Shown: positions 1 to 9,261, counted from the first letter of the stretch. The stretch: 64,000 nucleotides of DNA from an uncultured Rhodospirillales bacterium (GCA_902777205.1 CACYSU010000009.1:1-64000), one strand, 5' to 3'. A program made the numbers and translations. Notes: generated by a model from the sequence alone, not told the origin.

Positions 1-968
1 ACGATCACGTCGATTTTCATCGACAGCATATCGCCGACGTATTCAAACAGCTTGCGCAAGCTCATCGCTTCGCCCATCGTGCGGATCTTGGCCGTTTTGC
101 CGACCGGAATATCCACCAGCAGATGCGTGATGCCCATCGCGATCTTGCTGGACAGGATCGACGCGACGATCTGTTGCGGCGTACTGATGCCCAATGCGCG
201 TTCCAACGTCATCAACAAATCCTCTGTCGCGGACATGGCCAGACGCCGGCCGTCCAACACCAGACAGCCGCCGACCTCGTTCACGGTTTTGGCGGTTTCC
301 TCTTCGCTCAATTCGACCTTGGCCAGCACCTCCATCGCGTCGGCCGCGCCGGAACACGACGTGACGCTTCGCGTCATCGTGCCGGGCATACACATCCCGT
401 ACGCGATCGCGATCGGCGCGACGATCATGCTGGTGCGGTTGGCGGGAATGCCGCCGACGCAATGTTCGTCAACAACCAGATTCACCCCCCAATCCGCCGG
501 ACGGCGGTATTCGATCAACGCTTCGGTCATGGACAAGACCTCTTGCGGGGACATGAAGCTGGCGTTCGACACCAGAAAAGCCGCCAGTTCGATCGGCGTG
601 TAGCGGTACGCCGCCAAATCGGCGATAATGCCGCGGTATTCCGACGCGCTGAGGATGCCGCCGTTGATTTTGCGGCGCACGGAATCAATGCTGGCGGGCG
701 GGGGCGCGGGGGAAACGGCGACTTCCGCGCCTTCGGGCATGCTGATCAGCCGGAACGCCTGATCCGTCAGGGCGATTTCGTCGGGTTTGACCAGCGATTC
801 GTCGGCGCAAACGTAAACGCTGGCGAACAAAGGCTGCAGCCCGCCGTGGATTTCAATGCGGTTGTCGGCCATGTTGATGTCTTCGGTCTGATAATCCGGA
901 CAGCGTTTGTGAATGAAAACGATGTTTTCCTTTCCCGTGTCGATCGGCAGATGTTTCAACAATAACAT
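1..968 (-). CDS. Thymidine/AMP phosphorylase-family protein (3' end outside window)
   Basis: Glycosyltransferase-family phosphorylase that would cleave a nucleoside or NMP with phosphate to give the base and a ribose phosphate. About 322 residues are visible and the C-terminus lies beyond position 1. Two family blocks can be read: DEHCVGGIPANRTS near residue 167, matching the DKHSxGGxPGN phosphate/ribose motif, and TRSVTSCSGAADAMEVL near residue 199, matching the TSxxGTADxMEVL loop. The N-terminal domain of about 85 residues ahead of the helical domain fits the archaeal AMP phosphorylase / proteobacterial 'putative thymidine phosphorylase' branch rather than the short DeoA branch. The usual Lys of DKH is Glu here. 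The ATG at 968 has AAGGAA upstream. It is divergent from the MATE gene. Substrate (thymidine or AMP) cannot be decided from sequence. Confidence 0.8.
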   Translation of the reverse strand, partial: MLLLKHLPIDTGKENIVFIHKRCPDYQTEDINMADNRIEIHGGLQPLFASVYVCADESLVKPDEIALTDQAFRLISMPEGAEVAVSPAPPPASIDSVRRKINGGILSASEYRGIIADLAAYRYTPIELAAFLVSNASFMSPQEVLSMTEALIEYRRPADWGVNLVVDEHCVGGIPANRTSMIVAPIAIAYGMCMPGTMTRSVTSCSGAADAMEVLAKVELSEEETAKTVNEVGGCLVLDGRRLAMSATEDLLMTLERALGISTPQQIVASILSSKIAMGITHLLVDIPVGKTAKIRTMGEAMSLRKLFEYVGDMLSMKIDVI

Positions 969-1071
969 GGCTGAAAAGCGTTCCTTAAAAATTGCCGTTT
1001 CACTGTACCAGCACGCCCTGCCGATTGCCAGATTTTTTTACGAACGAAGCGGCGCCGCCGTTTTTAACTGC

Positions 1072-1100
1072 TTGATTTTAAATTTTTTAATCCGGATAAT
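1072..1100 (+). promoter_or_regulatory. Sigma70-type promoter for the MATE gene
   Basis: TTGATT at 1072-1077 and GATAAT at 1095-1100 are separated by 17 nt in an AT-rich stretch just ahead of the MATE start. This is a reading of the sequence, not a mapped start site. Confidence 0.5.
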
Positions 1101-1127
1101 GATAGCAAAACTTTTTTCGGTGAGAAT

Positions 1128-2465
1128 ATGACAAACGCTTTGGACAGGAAAATATCGACCGGCGGGCTGCTGCGCTTTGCCGCGCCGACCGTTTTTTCCA
1201 TGCTGCTGATGGAAATTTTCGGCATTATCGACGGATTGTTCGTCGTGCGCCTGATCGGAACGGACGCCCTGTCCGCCGTCAACATCACGTTTCCGATCAT
1301 ATTGCTGTCGATCGCGTTGGGCATGATGTTCAGTTCGGGCGGCAGCGCGCTGGTGGCCAAACGGTTGGGGCAAAAGCGCGAAAAAACGGCGCGGCAGAAT
1401 TTTTCCCTGATCGCCCTGTCCGCCTTTGTCTGCGGAACGGTTCTGGCCGGTTCCGGACTGTTCTTCTTAAAACCCCTGCTGTATTTTCTGGGATCGGACG
1501 ACGCGCTGTACGGTTTGTGTTACGAATACGCGCGCATAGCACTGATGTTCACGCCCGTGACGATTTTCGCCTGTGTGTTTTTCATGTTTTACATCGCGCG
1601 CGGCAAAGCGGGGCTGGGTATGGCGGTCACGGCGGCGGCGGGATTGACCAACGCCGTTTTGGATTATGTTTTCATCGCGAAATGCGGCATGGGGCTGAAA
1701 GGTGCGGCTCTGGCGACGGGAATCGGGTATTCCGCAACGGGATTGTTCGGATTGCTGTATTTCCTGTTGAACCGGCGCGGCAGTTTGTATCTGGAAAAAC
1801 CGGTGTGGAACCGGTTTGTTCTGTTCAAAGCCTGTTTCAACGGCGCGTCCGAAATGGTGTCGAACGTGTCCGTGTGCATCGTCACGGTTTTGCTGAATAA
1901 CATCGTCATGCGTCTGGCGGGCGCGGACGGCGTCGCGGCGATCACGATCGTCCTTTATATGCAAACGTCGCTGATGTCCGTGTGCTTCGGGTATTCCATG
2001 GGGATTTCCCCGATCATCAGCTATAATTACGGCAAACGCGAAACCGCGCGCCTGCAAAGGATTTTCGCGATCAGCCTGAAAATGATCGGTCTGGTGTCCT
2101 GCTGCGTGTTCGTGTTCTGCAACGTTGCCGCCGCGGAGCTGGTCAGCCTGTTCGTCGATCACGGGACGCACGTTTTTGAAATGGCGTACAAAGGGCTGCA
2201 CCTGTTTTCCTGCACGTTCCTGTTTATGGGAATGAACGTGTTCGCATCCGCCCTGTTCACGGCGCTGTCCAACGGCAAAGTGTCCGCTTTCCTGTCGTTT
2301 TGCCGCACGTTCGTTTTCGTCATCGGATTTTTGCTGATCCTGCCTCTTTTCTGGCAAATGACCGGCGTGTGGATTTCCACCCCGTGCGCCGAAGCGTTGT
2401 CGTTCGCGGTCAGCTTGGCGTGTTTCAAGAAATACGGCAAAGTCTATCGCTACGTTCGAGTTTAA
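1128..2465 (+). CDS. MATE family efflux transporter
   Basis: Inner-membrane multidrug or toxin exporter of the MATE (NorM/DinF-like) family, 445 residues, the usual length. The protein is almost entirely hydrophobic with about twelve predicted membrane segments in two similar halves. The N-terminal ISTGGLLRFAAPTVFSMLL and the internal ASEMVSNVSVCIVTVLLNN have the repeated P/G-rich helix character of MATE halves. Transport would be driven by a Na+ or H+ gradient; the substrate is unknown. It has its own upstream promoter and is followed after 21 nt by the PEGA-like pair, so the three may be co-transcribed. Confidence 0.9.
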   Translation: MTNALDRKISTGGLLRFAAPTVFSMLLMEIFGIIDGLFVVRLIGTDALSAVNITFPIILLSIALGMMFSSGGSALVAKRLGQKREKTARQNFSLIALSAFVCGTVLAGSGLFFLKPLLYFLGSDDALYGLCYEYARIALMFTPVTIFACVFFMFYIARGKAGLGMAVTAAAGLTNAVLDYVFIAKCGMGLKGAALATGIGYSATGLFGLLYFLLNRRGSLYLEKPVWNRFVLFKACFNGASEMVSNVSVCIVTVLLNNIVMRLAGADGVAAITIVLYMQTSLMSVCFGYSMGISPIISYNYGKRETARLQRIFAISLKMIGLVSCCVFVFCNVAAAELVSLFVDHGTHVFEMAYKGLHLFSCTFLFMGMNVFASALFTALSNGKVSAFLSFCRTFVFVIGFLLILPLFWQMTGVWISTPCAEALSFAVSLACFKKYGKVYRYVRV

Positions 2466-2486
2466 AGAAACGGGAGGAAAACACCT

Positions 2487-3197
2487 ATGAAAATCATCGC
2501 CGCCGTTTTCCTCCTGCTTTGTTCCCTGCCGATCCGGCCGACCGCCGCGTCAGAGGCCGTGCACATCAGCGCAAACGTCAAGGCCGACGTGTTCATCAAC
2601 GGCGAAAAATTCGGCACGACGCCTTTGTTTTTGCCGCAAAGCAAAAAAACGGAAATCGTGCTGTTCAAATCGGGATACGAGCCGGCGACGATTCTTCATA
2701 CCGCGACGCGCAAGGAAGGGATCATGACCACGACATCGGGCGACCCGCCGCGGGAAGAATTTTTGATGGCGGACGACCGTTTCGGCATGGGCGTTTGGTG
2801 TTCGGGCAGGGATTCCGTCAATTTCCAAACCTCTTACGAAACCTGCGTCATTGTGGGCAGCAGCACTTATTTCCCGACCGCGTTCGCGTCGGTCATGCCG
2901 TCGGAAGCGACGCGTTTCGCCCTGCCCTATCGCGCGGAGGAATACGCCCCGCAACAGATTTACGTTTACATGATCAAATCGAAAGACGGCGAAACAAACA
3001 CTGCCGACTGGGCTTTGCGTCGGTTCGTCGTCAGCAATTTCGGCGATTTCGTCACCGGAAGGACATCACACTTTTTAACGACCGTTTCCCGTATGACGGA
3101 TCTGACGGGCGAACAAATCAAAGAAATCATCGTCGCCAATCCGACGCCGGACGCCGCCGCGAACGCGATTGCCGAACGGGCGGGAGGAAAAAAATGA
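2487..3197 (+). CDS. Secreted PEGA-like protein (paralogue 1)
   Basis: Exported protein of 236 residues with unknown job. Residues 1-22 form a Sec signal peptide ending PTAAS. Residues about 26-75 (HISANVKADVFINGEKFGTT to LFKSGYEPATI) resemble a PEGA domain, a small beta fold often found on surface or periplasmic proteins. The last 60 residues form an amphipathic helical unit (LRRFVVSN, MTDLTGEQIKEII, NAIAERAGG) that recurs in the next gene and in the lipoprotein at 22729-23301. Its stop overlaps the next start by 4 nt, so the two are translationally coupled. The SD is GGGAGG. I do not recognise a named family for the whole protein. Confidence 0.75.
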   Translation: MKIIAAVFLLLCSLPIRPTAASEAVHISANVKADVFINGEKFGTTPLFLPQSKKTEIVLFKSGYEPATILHTATRKEGIMTTTSGDPPREEFLMADDRFGMGVWCSGRDSVNFQTSYETCVIVGSSTYFPTAFASVMPSEATRFALPYRAEEYAPQQIYVYMIKSKDGETNTADWALRRFVVSNFGDFVTGRTSHFLTTVSRMTDLTGEQIKEIIVANPTPDAAANAIAERAGGKK

Positions 3198-4516
3198 AAA
3201 AACTTTGTCTGCCGCTTGCTTTCCTGACCGCCGGCTGCGCGGAAATCACGGATATGTACGTTCCCGTCCACATCAGCGCGAACACGAACGCCGACATTTA
3301 CATCGGTTCCAAAATGGCCGGAACGACGCCGGCGATCGTCTATTTGCGGCCGGACGGTTTGAAAGCCGAACACATCATTTTGAAAAAGAAAGGCTTTGAG
3401 GATGCGAAAATCGCCATTGATCCCGTTTTCAAACAAAGGAAAACCACCGCCACGACATGGTCGGACAAACGGATCGGCGGATATTTGAAAACGAAATACG
3501 ACGTTCATCTTCAAAACGTTTGCTTCGCCCGCGGCGGGTTCGACACCGTTTTCGGGTTTTCGACGTGCGCCGGAACGTCTTTCCCCGCCGCTTTCGCGAC
3601 CGCGCTGCCCGCGTCGGTGTCGCGGTACGCCGCCCCTTACACGGTCGTTGAATACGAACCGCGGCAATACTTTGTCACCATGCGGCCGAACGGCAAAGCG
3701 ACGGTCGATCCCCTGTCCGTTCAGATTCGCGACCTGATTTTAAAATACTATCCGACCGCCTACAGTTCCGAAAAAGAAAGCTTTTCCAAATTCATCGCGA
3801 AAGCGACCGGCATTTCCGAAAACTATCTGTACTGGCGGATGTTTGACGAACACCGGACACCGGACGGGGCGGCCGACGCCATTGCGAAAGACATCGAACG
3901 GTTCAATGAAATCCGATCCGTCCTGAAAAAAGACTTAAGCGTAAATAAAACGGTCGCCGCGCTGAACAAAATGACGGGCGTTCCGGAAAAAGCGCTGCGC
4001 TACGCCGTTTCCGCCGACAAGGACAAAGCCGCGGAAAGAATATTGATGTTGTGGAGAGTTGTCCGGCTGACGGACTGCTGCGACATTCCGCCGGACATCC
4101 GGCCAAACAATGTTGCGACGGCCGCGGAAATCCGGCTGGTCCGGAATTTCACGCTTGTCAAATGCATCGGGATATGGATACGGCTTGCCCGTTCCGGCTC
4201 CGCGGAAACGATCAATTTTTTGCATGAAATGACCTTGATTTCCCCCGACGGATTGAGAAATGTCATATTCAACGCCCAAACCGCCAACGAAGCCGCCGAC
4301 AACATCGCGCGTCTGGCCGCGTTTTCCGGCCGCATCGCCGACATCGTTTCAAAGCGGGGGAATGTGAATTGGGACAAGATCAAATCCGAAACGGGATTGA
4401 CGGACAAAGAAATCCGGCAGCTGCGCGCGTTGAAAAAGGCCAAAAAGGAACTGATCCCGCTCGTCGTCCAAAAATCGGAAGACAGGATCATCGACCGCCT
4501 GTCGCAACGGCAATGA
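3194..4516 (+). CDS. PEGA-like lipoprotein with tandem C-terminal helical repeats (paralogue 2)
   Basis: Predicted lipoprotein of 440 residues. The N-terminus MKKLCLPLAFLTAGC carries a lipobox with Cys15 as the acylated residue. Residues about 22-75 (VHISANTNADIYIGSKMAGT onward) are a PEGA-like domain close to the upstream paralogue. From about residue 175 the protein is helical and appears to hold four degenerate copies of a unit of about 55 residues; each starts with an IR/IRxL helix, continues with an MTG/LTG-x-x-x-L-x-x-x turn-helix, and ends with AAD-x-IA-like residues. The upstream paralogue carries one copy. The ATG at 3194 follows GGGAGG and overlaps the upstream stop. A strong terminator follows. 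Function unknown; a structural or binding role at the envelope is inference. Confidence 0.75.
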   Translation: MKKLCLPLAFLTAGCAEITDMYVPVHISANTNADIYIGSKMAGTTPAIVYLRPDGLKAEHIILKKKGFEDAKIAIDPVFKQRKTTATTWSDKRIGGYLKTKYDVHLQNVCFARGGFDTVFGFSTCAGTSFPAAFATALPASVSRYAAPYTVVEYEPRQYFVTMRPNGKATVDPLSVQIRDLILKYYPTAYSSEKESFSKFIAKATGISENYLYWRMFDEHRTPDGAADAIAKDIERFNEIRSVLKKDLSVNKTVAALNKMTGVPEKALRYAVSADKDKAAERILMLWRVVRLTDCCDIPPDIRPNNVATAAEIRLVRNFTLVKCIGIWIRLARSGSAETINFLHEMTLISPDGLRNVIFNAQTANEAADNIARLAAFSGRIADIVSKRGNVNWDKIKSETGLTDKEIRQLRALKKAKKELIPLVVQKSEDRIIDRLSQRQ

Positions 4517-4527
4517 TCAAAGAAAAG

Positions 4528-4556
4528 CCCCGCCGAATCATCTGCGGCGGGGTTTT
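4528..4556. terminator. Bidirectional rho-independent terminator
   Basis: Perfect 8-bp stem CCCCGCCG (4528-4535) with CGGCGGGG (4545-4552), a 9-nt loop, TTTT on the right and an A-run on the left. It lies between the convergent lipoprotein gene and aspS and can serve both. Confidence 0.85.
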
Positions 4557-4575
4557 CGATCTGTGAATGAAAAGA

Positions 4576-6363
4576 TTATTTCTTTTCAATCGTTTTCGGC
4601 ATTTCAACCTTGATATGCAGTTCTTTCAGCTGCTGCGGCGTGACTTCGCACGGCGCCTGCATCATCAGATCCTGCGCCATACCGTTCATCGGGAACAGGA
4701 TGACTTCGCGGATGTTCGGTTCGTCCGCCAGCAGCATCACCATGCGGTCGATGCCGGGGGCGGCGCCGCCGTGAGGAGGAGCGCCGTATTTGAACGCGTT
4801 CAGCATACCGCCGAATTTGTGTTCGACGACTTCGGGACCGTAACCCGCGATTTCAAACGCTTTGTACATGATGTCCGGACGGTGGTTGCGGATCGCGCCC
4901 GAAGACAGTTCGATGCCGTTGCAAACGATATCGTACTGATAGGCGTTGATTTCCAGCGGATCTTTGTTCAGCAAAGCGTCCATTCCGCCCTGCGGCATCG
5001 AAAACGGGTTGTGCGAAAAAATGATTTTGTTCGTTTCCTCGTCCAGCTCGAACATCGGGAAATCGGTGATCCAGCAGAATTTGAACACGTCCTTTTCCAT
5101 CAGATCCAGCTGTTCGCCCAGTTTCATACGCGCCTGACCCGCGAATTTTTCGACTTTGCCTTTCTTTTCGCAGACAAAGAAGATCGAATCGCCGTCCTTG
5201 ACGCCCGCGGCGGATTTCAGCGCGTTGATGCGGTCTTCGTCCAAATTCTTGGCGATCGCGCCTTTCGCGCCTTCGGTCGTGTAGGTGATGAACCCGATGC
5301 CGGGCAGCCCGATTTCATGCGCCCACCCGTTCATCTTGTCAAACCAGCTGCGGGGCTTCGCGGCCGCGCCGGGGGCGGGGATCGCGCGAACGACGGAACC
5401 GTGTTCGATCGCGTTGGCGAAAATGCCGAATCCCGAACCCGTAAAGATGTCGGTCACGTCGCAAATCACCAGCGGGTTGCGCAAATCGGGTTTGTCCGAA
5501 CCGTATTTCAGCATGGATTCCGCATACGGGATACGCGGGAACGGCGCGGGGGTCACTTTGCGGCCGTTCGCGAATTCCTCGAACACGCCCTGCAAAACGG
5601 GTTCGATGGCGGCGAAAACGTCTTCCTGCGTCACGAACGCCATTTCAAAGTCCAGCTGATAGAATTCGCCGGGGGAACGGTCGGCGCGGCTGTCTTCGTC
5701 GCGGAAGCACGGCGCGATCTGGAAATAACGGTCGAAACCCGACACCATCAACAGCTGTTTGAACTGCTGCGGCGCCTGCGGCAAAGCGTAGAACTGGCCG
5801 GGGTGCAGACGGGACGGAACCAAGAAGTCGCGCGCGCCTTCGGGGCTGGACGCGGTCAGGATCGGGGTCTGGTATTCGACAAATCCCTGTTCGATCATGC
5901 GGCGGCGGCAGGACGCGATGACGTTCGAGCGCAGCAGCATGTTCTTGTGCAGTTTTTCACGGCGCAAGTCCAAGAAACGGTAACGCAGACGCGTTTCCTC
6001 GGGCTGTTCAAAGTCGGCCGCGACCTGCAGCGGCAGGGTGTCGGCTTCGCCCAGCACTTCGGCTTCCTTGACGACCAGTTCGATTTCGCCGGTCGGCAGG
6101 TTGGGATTGGCGTTTCCTTCGGCGCGGATGACGACATCGCCCGTGACGCAAATGACGCTTTCGGGGCGGCATTTTTCAACGACTTTGAAAACGGGGCTGG
6201 AAATGTCGATGACGCATTGCGTGATGCCGTAATGGTCGCGCAAGTCAATGAACACAAGGTTTCCGTGGTCGCGTTTGCGGTGAATCCAACCGGACAACCG
6301 CGCCTGTTTTCCCGCGTCTGCGGCGCGCAGCTGGCCGCAGGTATGCGAACGATAGGTATGCAT
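4576..6363 (-). CDS. aspS: Aspartate--tRNA ligase
   Basis: Cytosolic class II aminoacyl-tRNA synthetase, 595 residues, the usual bacterial AspRS length. It charges tRNA-Asp, and possibly tRNA-Asn if the enzyme is non-discriminating as in many alphaproteobacteria. The N-terminal OB anticodon-binding domain begins [20 protein letters not shown]. Motif 2 reads [19 protein letters not shown], the bacterial GAD insertion domain lies in the middle, and motif 3 reads [14 protein letters not shown] near the C-terminus. The start was placed at ATG 6363 ([10 protein letters not shown]) because AAAGGGA precedes it and conserved sequence begins there; the reading frame stays open upstream. Confidence 0.97.
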   Translation of the reverse strand: MHTYRSHTCGQLRAADAGKQARLSGWIHRKRDHGNLVFIDLRDHYGITQCVIDISSPVFKVVEKCRPESVICVTGDVVIRAEGNANPNLPTGEIELVVKEAEVLGEADTLPLQVAADFEQPEETRLRYRFLDLRREKLHKNMLLRSNVIASCRRRMIEQGFVEYQTPILTASSPEGARDFLVPSRLHPGQFYALPQAPQQFKQLLMVSGFDRYFQIAPCFRDEDSRADRSPGEFYQLDFEMAFVTQEDVFAAIEPVLQGVFEEFANGRKVTPAPFPRIPYAESMLKYGSDKPDLRNPLVICDVTDIFTGSGFGIFANAIEHGSVVRAIPAPGAAAKPRSWFDKMNGWAHEIGLPGIGFITYTTEGAKGAIAKNLDEDRINALKSAAGVKDGDSIFFVCEKKGKVEKFAGQARMKLGEQLDLMEKDVFKFCWITDFPMFELDEETNKIIFSHNPFSMPQGGMDALLNKDPLEINAYQYDIVCNGIELSSGAIRNHRPDIMYKAFEIAGYGPEVVEHKFGGMLNAFKYGAPPHGGAAPGIDRMVMLLADEPNIREVILFPMNGMAQDLMMQAPCEVTPQQLKELHIKVEMPKTIEKK

Positions 6364-6468
6364 GAAATAAGTCCCTTTGAATAAAAGATAACTGAAAGGC
6401 ATATTGGTTTTCCCCGCCTTTTTTGTCAACGGAAAAATCATCCGCGGGCGGGGATTTTTGACAAAGGC

Positions 6469-7188
6469 TCAGGCGTCGTCCGTTCCGGCGTCGTCGTCGG
6501 AAAAACCCGAATCAATCGAATATCCCGCCGCGCGCACGGTGCGGATCAGATCCTGTTCCCCGCCTTCGTTCATCGCTTTGCGCAAACGGCGGATGTGCAC
6601 GTCAACGGTGCGCAGTTCGACGTGGATGTCCGCGCCCCACACGGCTTTCAGCAGTTCTTCGCGCGGGAAAACGTGGCGCGGGCGTTCCATCAAAAACTGC
6701 AGCAGCCGGAATTCCGTCGGTCCCAGATGCACGAACCGGTCGCCGCGGAACACGCGGCAGGTCGCCAAATCCATTTTGACATCCTCGAACACCAGTTCGC
6801 CCTTGGTTTTCACGGGGCGGGCGCGGCGCAGCAAAGCGCGGATGCGCGCGATCAGTTCGGGAACGGAAAACGGTTTGGTCATGTAATCGTCCGCGCCGAT
6901 CGTCAGGCCTTTGATCTTGTCGGCCTCTTCGCCGCGCGCGGTCAGCATGATGACCGGCACATTGCGCAAATCGTTGTCGTAGCGCACCTGACGGCAGATT
7001 TCGACGCCGCTTTGCCCCGGCAGCATCCAATCCAGCAAAATCAGATCCGGCCGGCTGATCTTTATCGCGGTCAACGCCTTGTCGCCGTCCGTGACGCAAT
7101 CCGTTTCAAACCCCTCTTTTTCCAGATTGTAGCGCAACAGGGTGACGATATCGTCTTCGTCCTCAACGATCATAATTTTGTCGGTCAT
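6469..7188 (-). CDS. OmpR/PhoB-family response regulator
   Basis: Two-component transcription regulator, 239 residues. The receiver domain has the acidic pocket VEDEDD, phospho-acceptor Asp53 in LILLDWMLPG, the switch Thr in MLTARGE and conserved Lys in YMTKPFS. The C-terminal winged helix reads LGPTEFRLLQFLMERP to RTVDVHIRRLRKAM and RTVRAAGYSI, the OmpR/PhoB type. It most resembles PhoB, but no histidine kinase gene adjoins it, so the partner and regulon are unknown. The ATG at 7188 was preferred over the in-frame TTG at 7194 because GAGG sits 7 nt before it. An acidic tail (SDDDAGTDDA) follows the DNA-binding domain. Confidence 0.93.
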   Translation of the reverse strand: MTDKIMIVEDEDDIVTLLRYNLEKEGFETDCVTDGDKALTAIKISRPDLILLDWMLPGQSGVEICRQVRYDNDLRNVPVIMLTARGEEADKIKGLTIGADDYMTKPFSVPELIARIRALLRRARPVKTKGELVFEDVKMDLATCRVFRGDRFVHLGPTEFRLLQFLMERPRHVFPREELLKAVWGADIHVELRTVDVHIRRLRKAMNEGGEQDLIRTVRAAGYSIDSGFSDDDAGTDDA

Positions 7189-7254
7189 GGGCAATCCTCT
7201 ATCAATGCGCCGCCAGTATAGACGAATCGGCGCGGCCGGTGTGTTAAGCTTCTG

Positions 7255-7896
7255 TTACGCTTTCAACGCCTTGATGTTTCCGGCGTAATCCTTCGACCCG
7301 AAAACCGCGCTGCCCGCGACCAGAACGTCCGCCCCCGCCGCGCGGCACAGCTTCGCCGTTTCGGGATTGACGCCGCCATCAACCTCCAGTTCGATCGGAC
7401 GGCCGCCGATCATTTGTTTGATCCGGCGCATTTTTTCCAGCTGGGCGGGAATGAAGCTCTGCCCGCCGAATCCGGGGTTGACCGTCATCACCAAAACCAA
7501 GTCGATCTTGTCCAAAACGTATTCCAAAACTCTTTCGGGCGTCGCGGGGTTCAGCGACACGCCCGCCTTGACGCCAAAGGATTTGACGTGCTGGATCAGC
7601 CGGTCGAGGTGTTTGTCCGCCTCGGCGTGGACGGTGATGATGTCCGCGCCCGCCTTGGCGAAAGATTCGATGTACGGCGTGACGGGTTCGATCATCAAAT
7701 GCACGTCGAACACTTTGTCCGTAAAGGGGCGGATCGCCTTGACCACCGCGGGGCCGAACGTGATGTTCGGCACAAAATGCCCGTCCATGACATCAATGTG
7801 AATGTAATCCGCGCCGGCGTCGGCGACGGCCTTGACATCCGCGCCCAAAGCGGCGAAATCGGCGGAAAGAATGCTGGGGGCGATTTTTACGGTCAT
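7255..7896 (-). CDS. rpe: Ribulose-phosphate 3-epimerase
   Basis: Cytosolic TIM-barrel enzyme of 213 residues that interconverts D-ribulose 5-phosphate and D-xylulose 5-phosphate in the pentose phosphate pathway. Conserved metal and acid/base motifs are visible: [38 protein letters not shown] and EVDGGVN. The ATG at 7896 has AAGGAG 8 nt upstream, better than the TTG two codons earlier. It lies 66 nt upstream of the response regulator on the same strand, so co-transcription is possible. Confidence 0.96.
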   Translation of the reverse strand: MTVKIAPSILSADFAALGADVKAVADAGADYIHIDVMDGHFVPNITFGPAVVKAIRPFTDKVFDVHLMIEPVTPYIESFAKAGADIITVHAEADKHLDRLIQHVKSFGVKAGVSLNPATPERVLEYVLDKIDLVLVMTVNPGFGGQSFIPAQLEKMRRIKQMIGGRPIELEVDGGVNPETAKLCRAAGADVLVAGSAVFGSKDYAGNIKALKA

Positions 7897-7968
7897 ATCC
7901 AAAACTCCTTAAAATCCGAAATGTTGCGTTTATTTTAATGGGGCGGGCGGCGATTACAAGAAAAAAGA

Positions 7969-8003
7969 GCGGCGCGCGTTTTCCGGTTGAAAAACGCGCC
8001 GCG
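7969..8003 (-). terminator. Terminator-shaped GC-rich hairpin in the rpe / SGNH divergent region
   Basis: On the minus strand a long stem (GGCGCGTTTT pairing with AAAACGCGCGCC, with a small bulge) is followed by TCTTTTTTCTT. No gene on the minus strand ends here; the next one downstream is rpe. It could be an attenuator in a long rpe leader or the end of a short RNA starting inside the SGNH gene. Confidence 0.4.
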
Positions 8004-8046
8004 TTCTGAAATGGTGAAAGGAAATTGATTTCAAAGGCGAATGACG

Positions 8047-8910
8047 ATGAATTTTAAAACGCGAAAAAGACTGCTCAAACTGTTGTGCTGTTTCATTCCG
8101 TCCCGCAAAATCCGGAAACGGGTGCACGGCAGTTTCGACAAGCATTTCTATTTCAAGGCCAAAAAGGCCGCGATGCTGGCGCCGCAAATCGAAACGCTGG
8201 TTCTCGGGTCGTCGCACGCCGAATGCGGGTTTTACGAAACGCCGCGGGATGTCAATTTCGGCATTGCGTCCCAAGACCTGTACTATTCCTATCAGCTGTA
8301 TATGAAAAGCCTGCTGATGTTTCCGAATCTGAAGCGGGTCGTCCTGTTTTATTCCGATTTTTCAGACGGGAACGAAGAGGAACGATCCATGTGGCTGGAA
8401 GAATCGGCCAAGTATATGCAGTATTTCGGAATTCCGCCGAAAAATCCCGTGTTTTACGCGGACAAACAGATCGACCTGCACCCGAAATTCGCCCCTTACG
8501 AAGTCAAAACGCCCGATTTCGACGATCCGTATCCGTTTCCAAATTCCGGTTTCGACACGCCGGCGGACGGCGTCAAAACACGCGTCGAAAAACATTTGAA
8601 AGGCGCGTTCCGCGGCAGCTGCCAAACCATGTTCGTCGAACGGATCATCCGGTCGGCTTTGGAAGAGGGACTGGATCTGACGATCATCGTCGCACCCGTC
8701 CGCGCGGATTACCTGTCATTCGTTCCCGCGGACGCAAAACCGTTTGAAAAACTGGAAAACCTGCTGAAAAAATACGACGGGAAAGTCCGGTATCTGAATT
8801 GCTGGCGCGATCCGGATTTCACGGACGCCGATTTCACCGACTGCGATCATTTGAACCGCGGCGGCGCGCAAAAGCTGACCGCCAAAATACGCCGGTTGTG
8901 GGATGCGTGA
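8047..8910 (+). CDS. SGNH/GDSL-like hydrolase-fold protein
   Basis: Protein of 287 residues with a distant SGNH-hydrolase pattern. Block I is VLGSSHAECGF, with the likely nucleophile Ser in GSSH. Block V is DCDHLNRGGAQKL, with the Asp-x-x-His pair. The middle (KRVVLFYSDFSDGN, LTIIVAPVRADYLSF) has the alternating strands of the fold. It resembles DltD-like or polysaccharide-modifying SGNH proteins encoded near surface-glycan genes, but no such genes adjoin. There is no clear signal peptide, though residues 8-18 (LLKLLCCFIPS) are hydrophobic. ATG 8047 is chosen over 8041 because AAAGG is then 9 nt away. Substrate unknown. Confidence 0.6.
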   Translation: MNFKTRKRLLKLLCCFIPSRKIRKRVHGSFDKHFYFKAKKAAMLAPQIETLVLGSSHAECGFYETPRDVNFGIASQDLYYSYQLYMKSLLMFPNLKRVVLFYSDFSDGNEEERSMWLEESAKYMQYFGIPPKNPVFYADKQIDLHPKFAPYEVKTPDFDDPYPFPNSGFDTPADGVKTRVEKHLKGAFRGSCQTMFVERIIRSALEEGLDLTIIVAPVRADYLSFVPADAKPFEKLENLLKKYDGKVRYLNCWRDPDFTDADFTDCDHLNRGGAQKLTAKIRRLWDA

Positions 8911-8911
8911 A

Positions 8912-9199
8912 TTATTGCGGCCGTTCCGCGTCGTGATGAACAACGTGATGCGGATGCCCGTCCTGTCCGGCGGGGGCGTGATGATGCGCGACGTGGTGAT
9001 GCGGCGGTTCGGCGGGCGTCGAGATTTGGTTCAAATCGACGCTTTTCGTCCACGCGTAGAAAAAGCTCAGCACCCCGACGATCGTATATGAATACCACGA
9101 AAACGTCATTTCGTTGTCAAACGCCGTTCCCGCCCACACGATGAAAAACAACAGCGCGTAAATCGCGACGAAATTTAAAACGAATTTTCCCTTTTGCAT
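8912..9199 (-). CDS. Small two-helix membrane protein with His-rich tail
   Basis: Predicted inner-membrane protein of 95 residues. Two hydrophobic helices (FVAIYALLFFIVWAGTAF and YTIVGVLSFFYAWT) are followed by a hydrophilic tail holding ten His in about 30 residues (PPHHHVAHHHAPAG, then HPHHVVHHD). Such tails usually bind Zn, Ni, Co or Cu, but no transporter or metal gene is adjacent, so metal binding is inference. The stop lies one base past the stop of the convergent SGNH gene. A GGGTGA-type SD precedes the start. No homologous family is recognised. Confidence 0.6.
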   Translation of the reverse strand: MQKGKFVLNFVAIYALLFFIVWAGTAFDNEMTFSWYSYTIVGVLSFFYAWTKSVDLNQISTPAEPPHHHVAHHHAPAGQDGHPHHVVHHDAERPQ

Positions 9200-9261
9200 A
9201 GCCCGTTCACCCTTTTCAAAGGATACGACTTTTCCCGTTCGGGCAAAAGAAAAAAAAGCGA

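Noticed and set aside
123-965. Long plus-strand open frames at the left end
   Set aside because: They are antisense to the phosphorylase gene, low in hydrophobic pattern and without family motifs. The minus strand carries clear conserved blocks.
4567-6384. 605-codon plus-strand open frame opposite aspS
   Set aside because: Composition is a mirror of aspS (His/Arg/Phe/Val-rich) and AspRS motifs on the minus strand are unambiguous.
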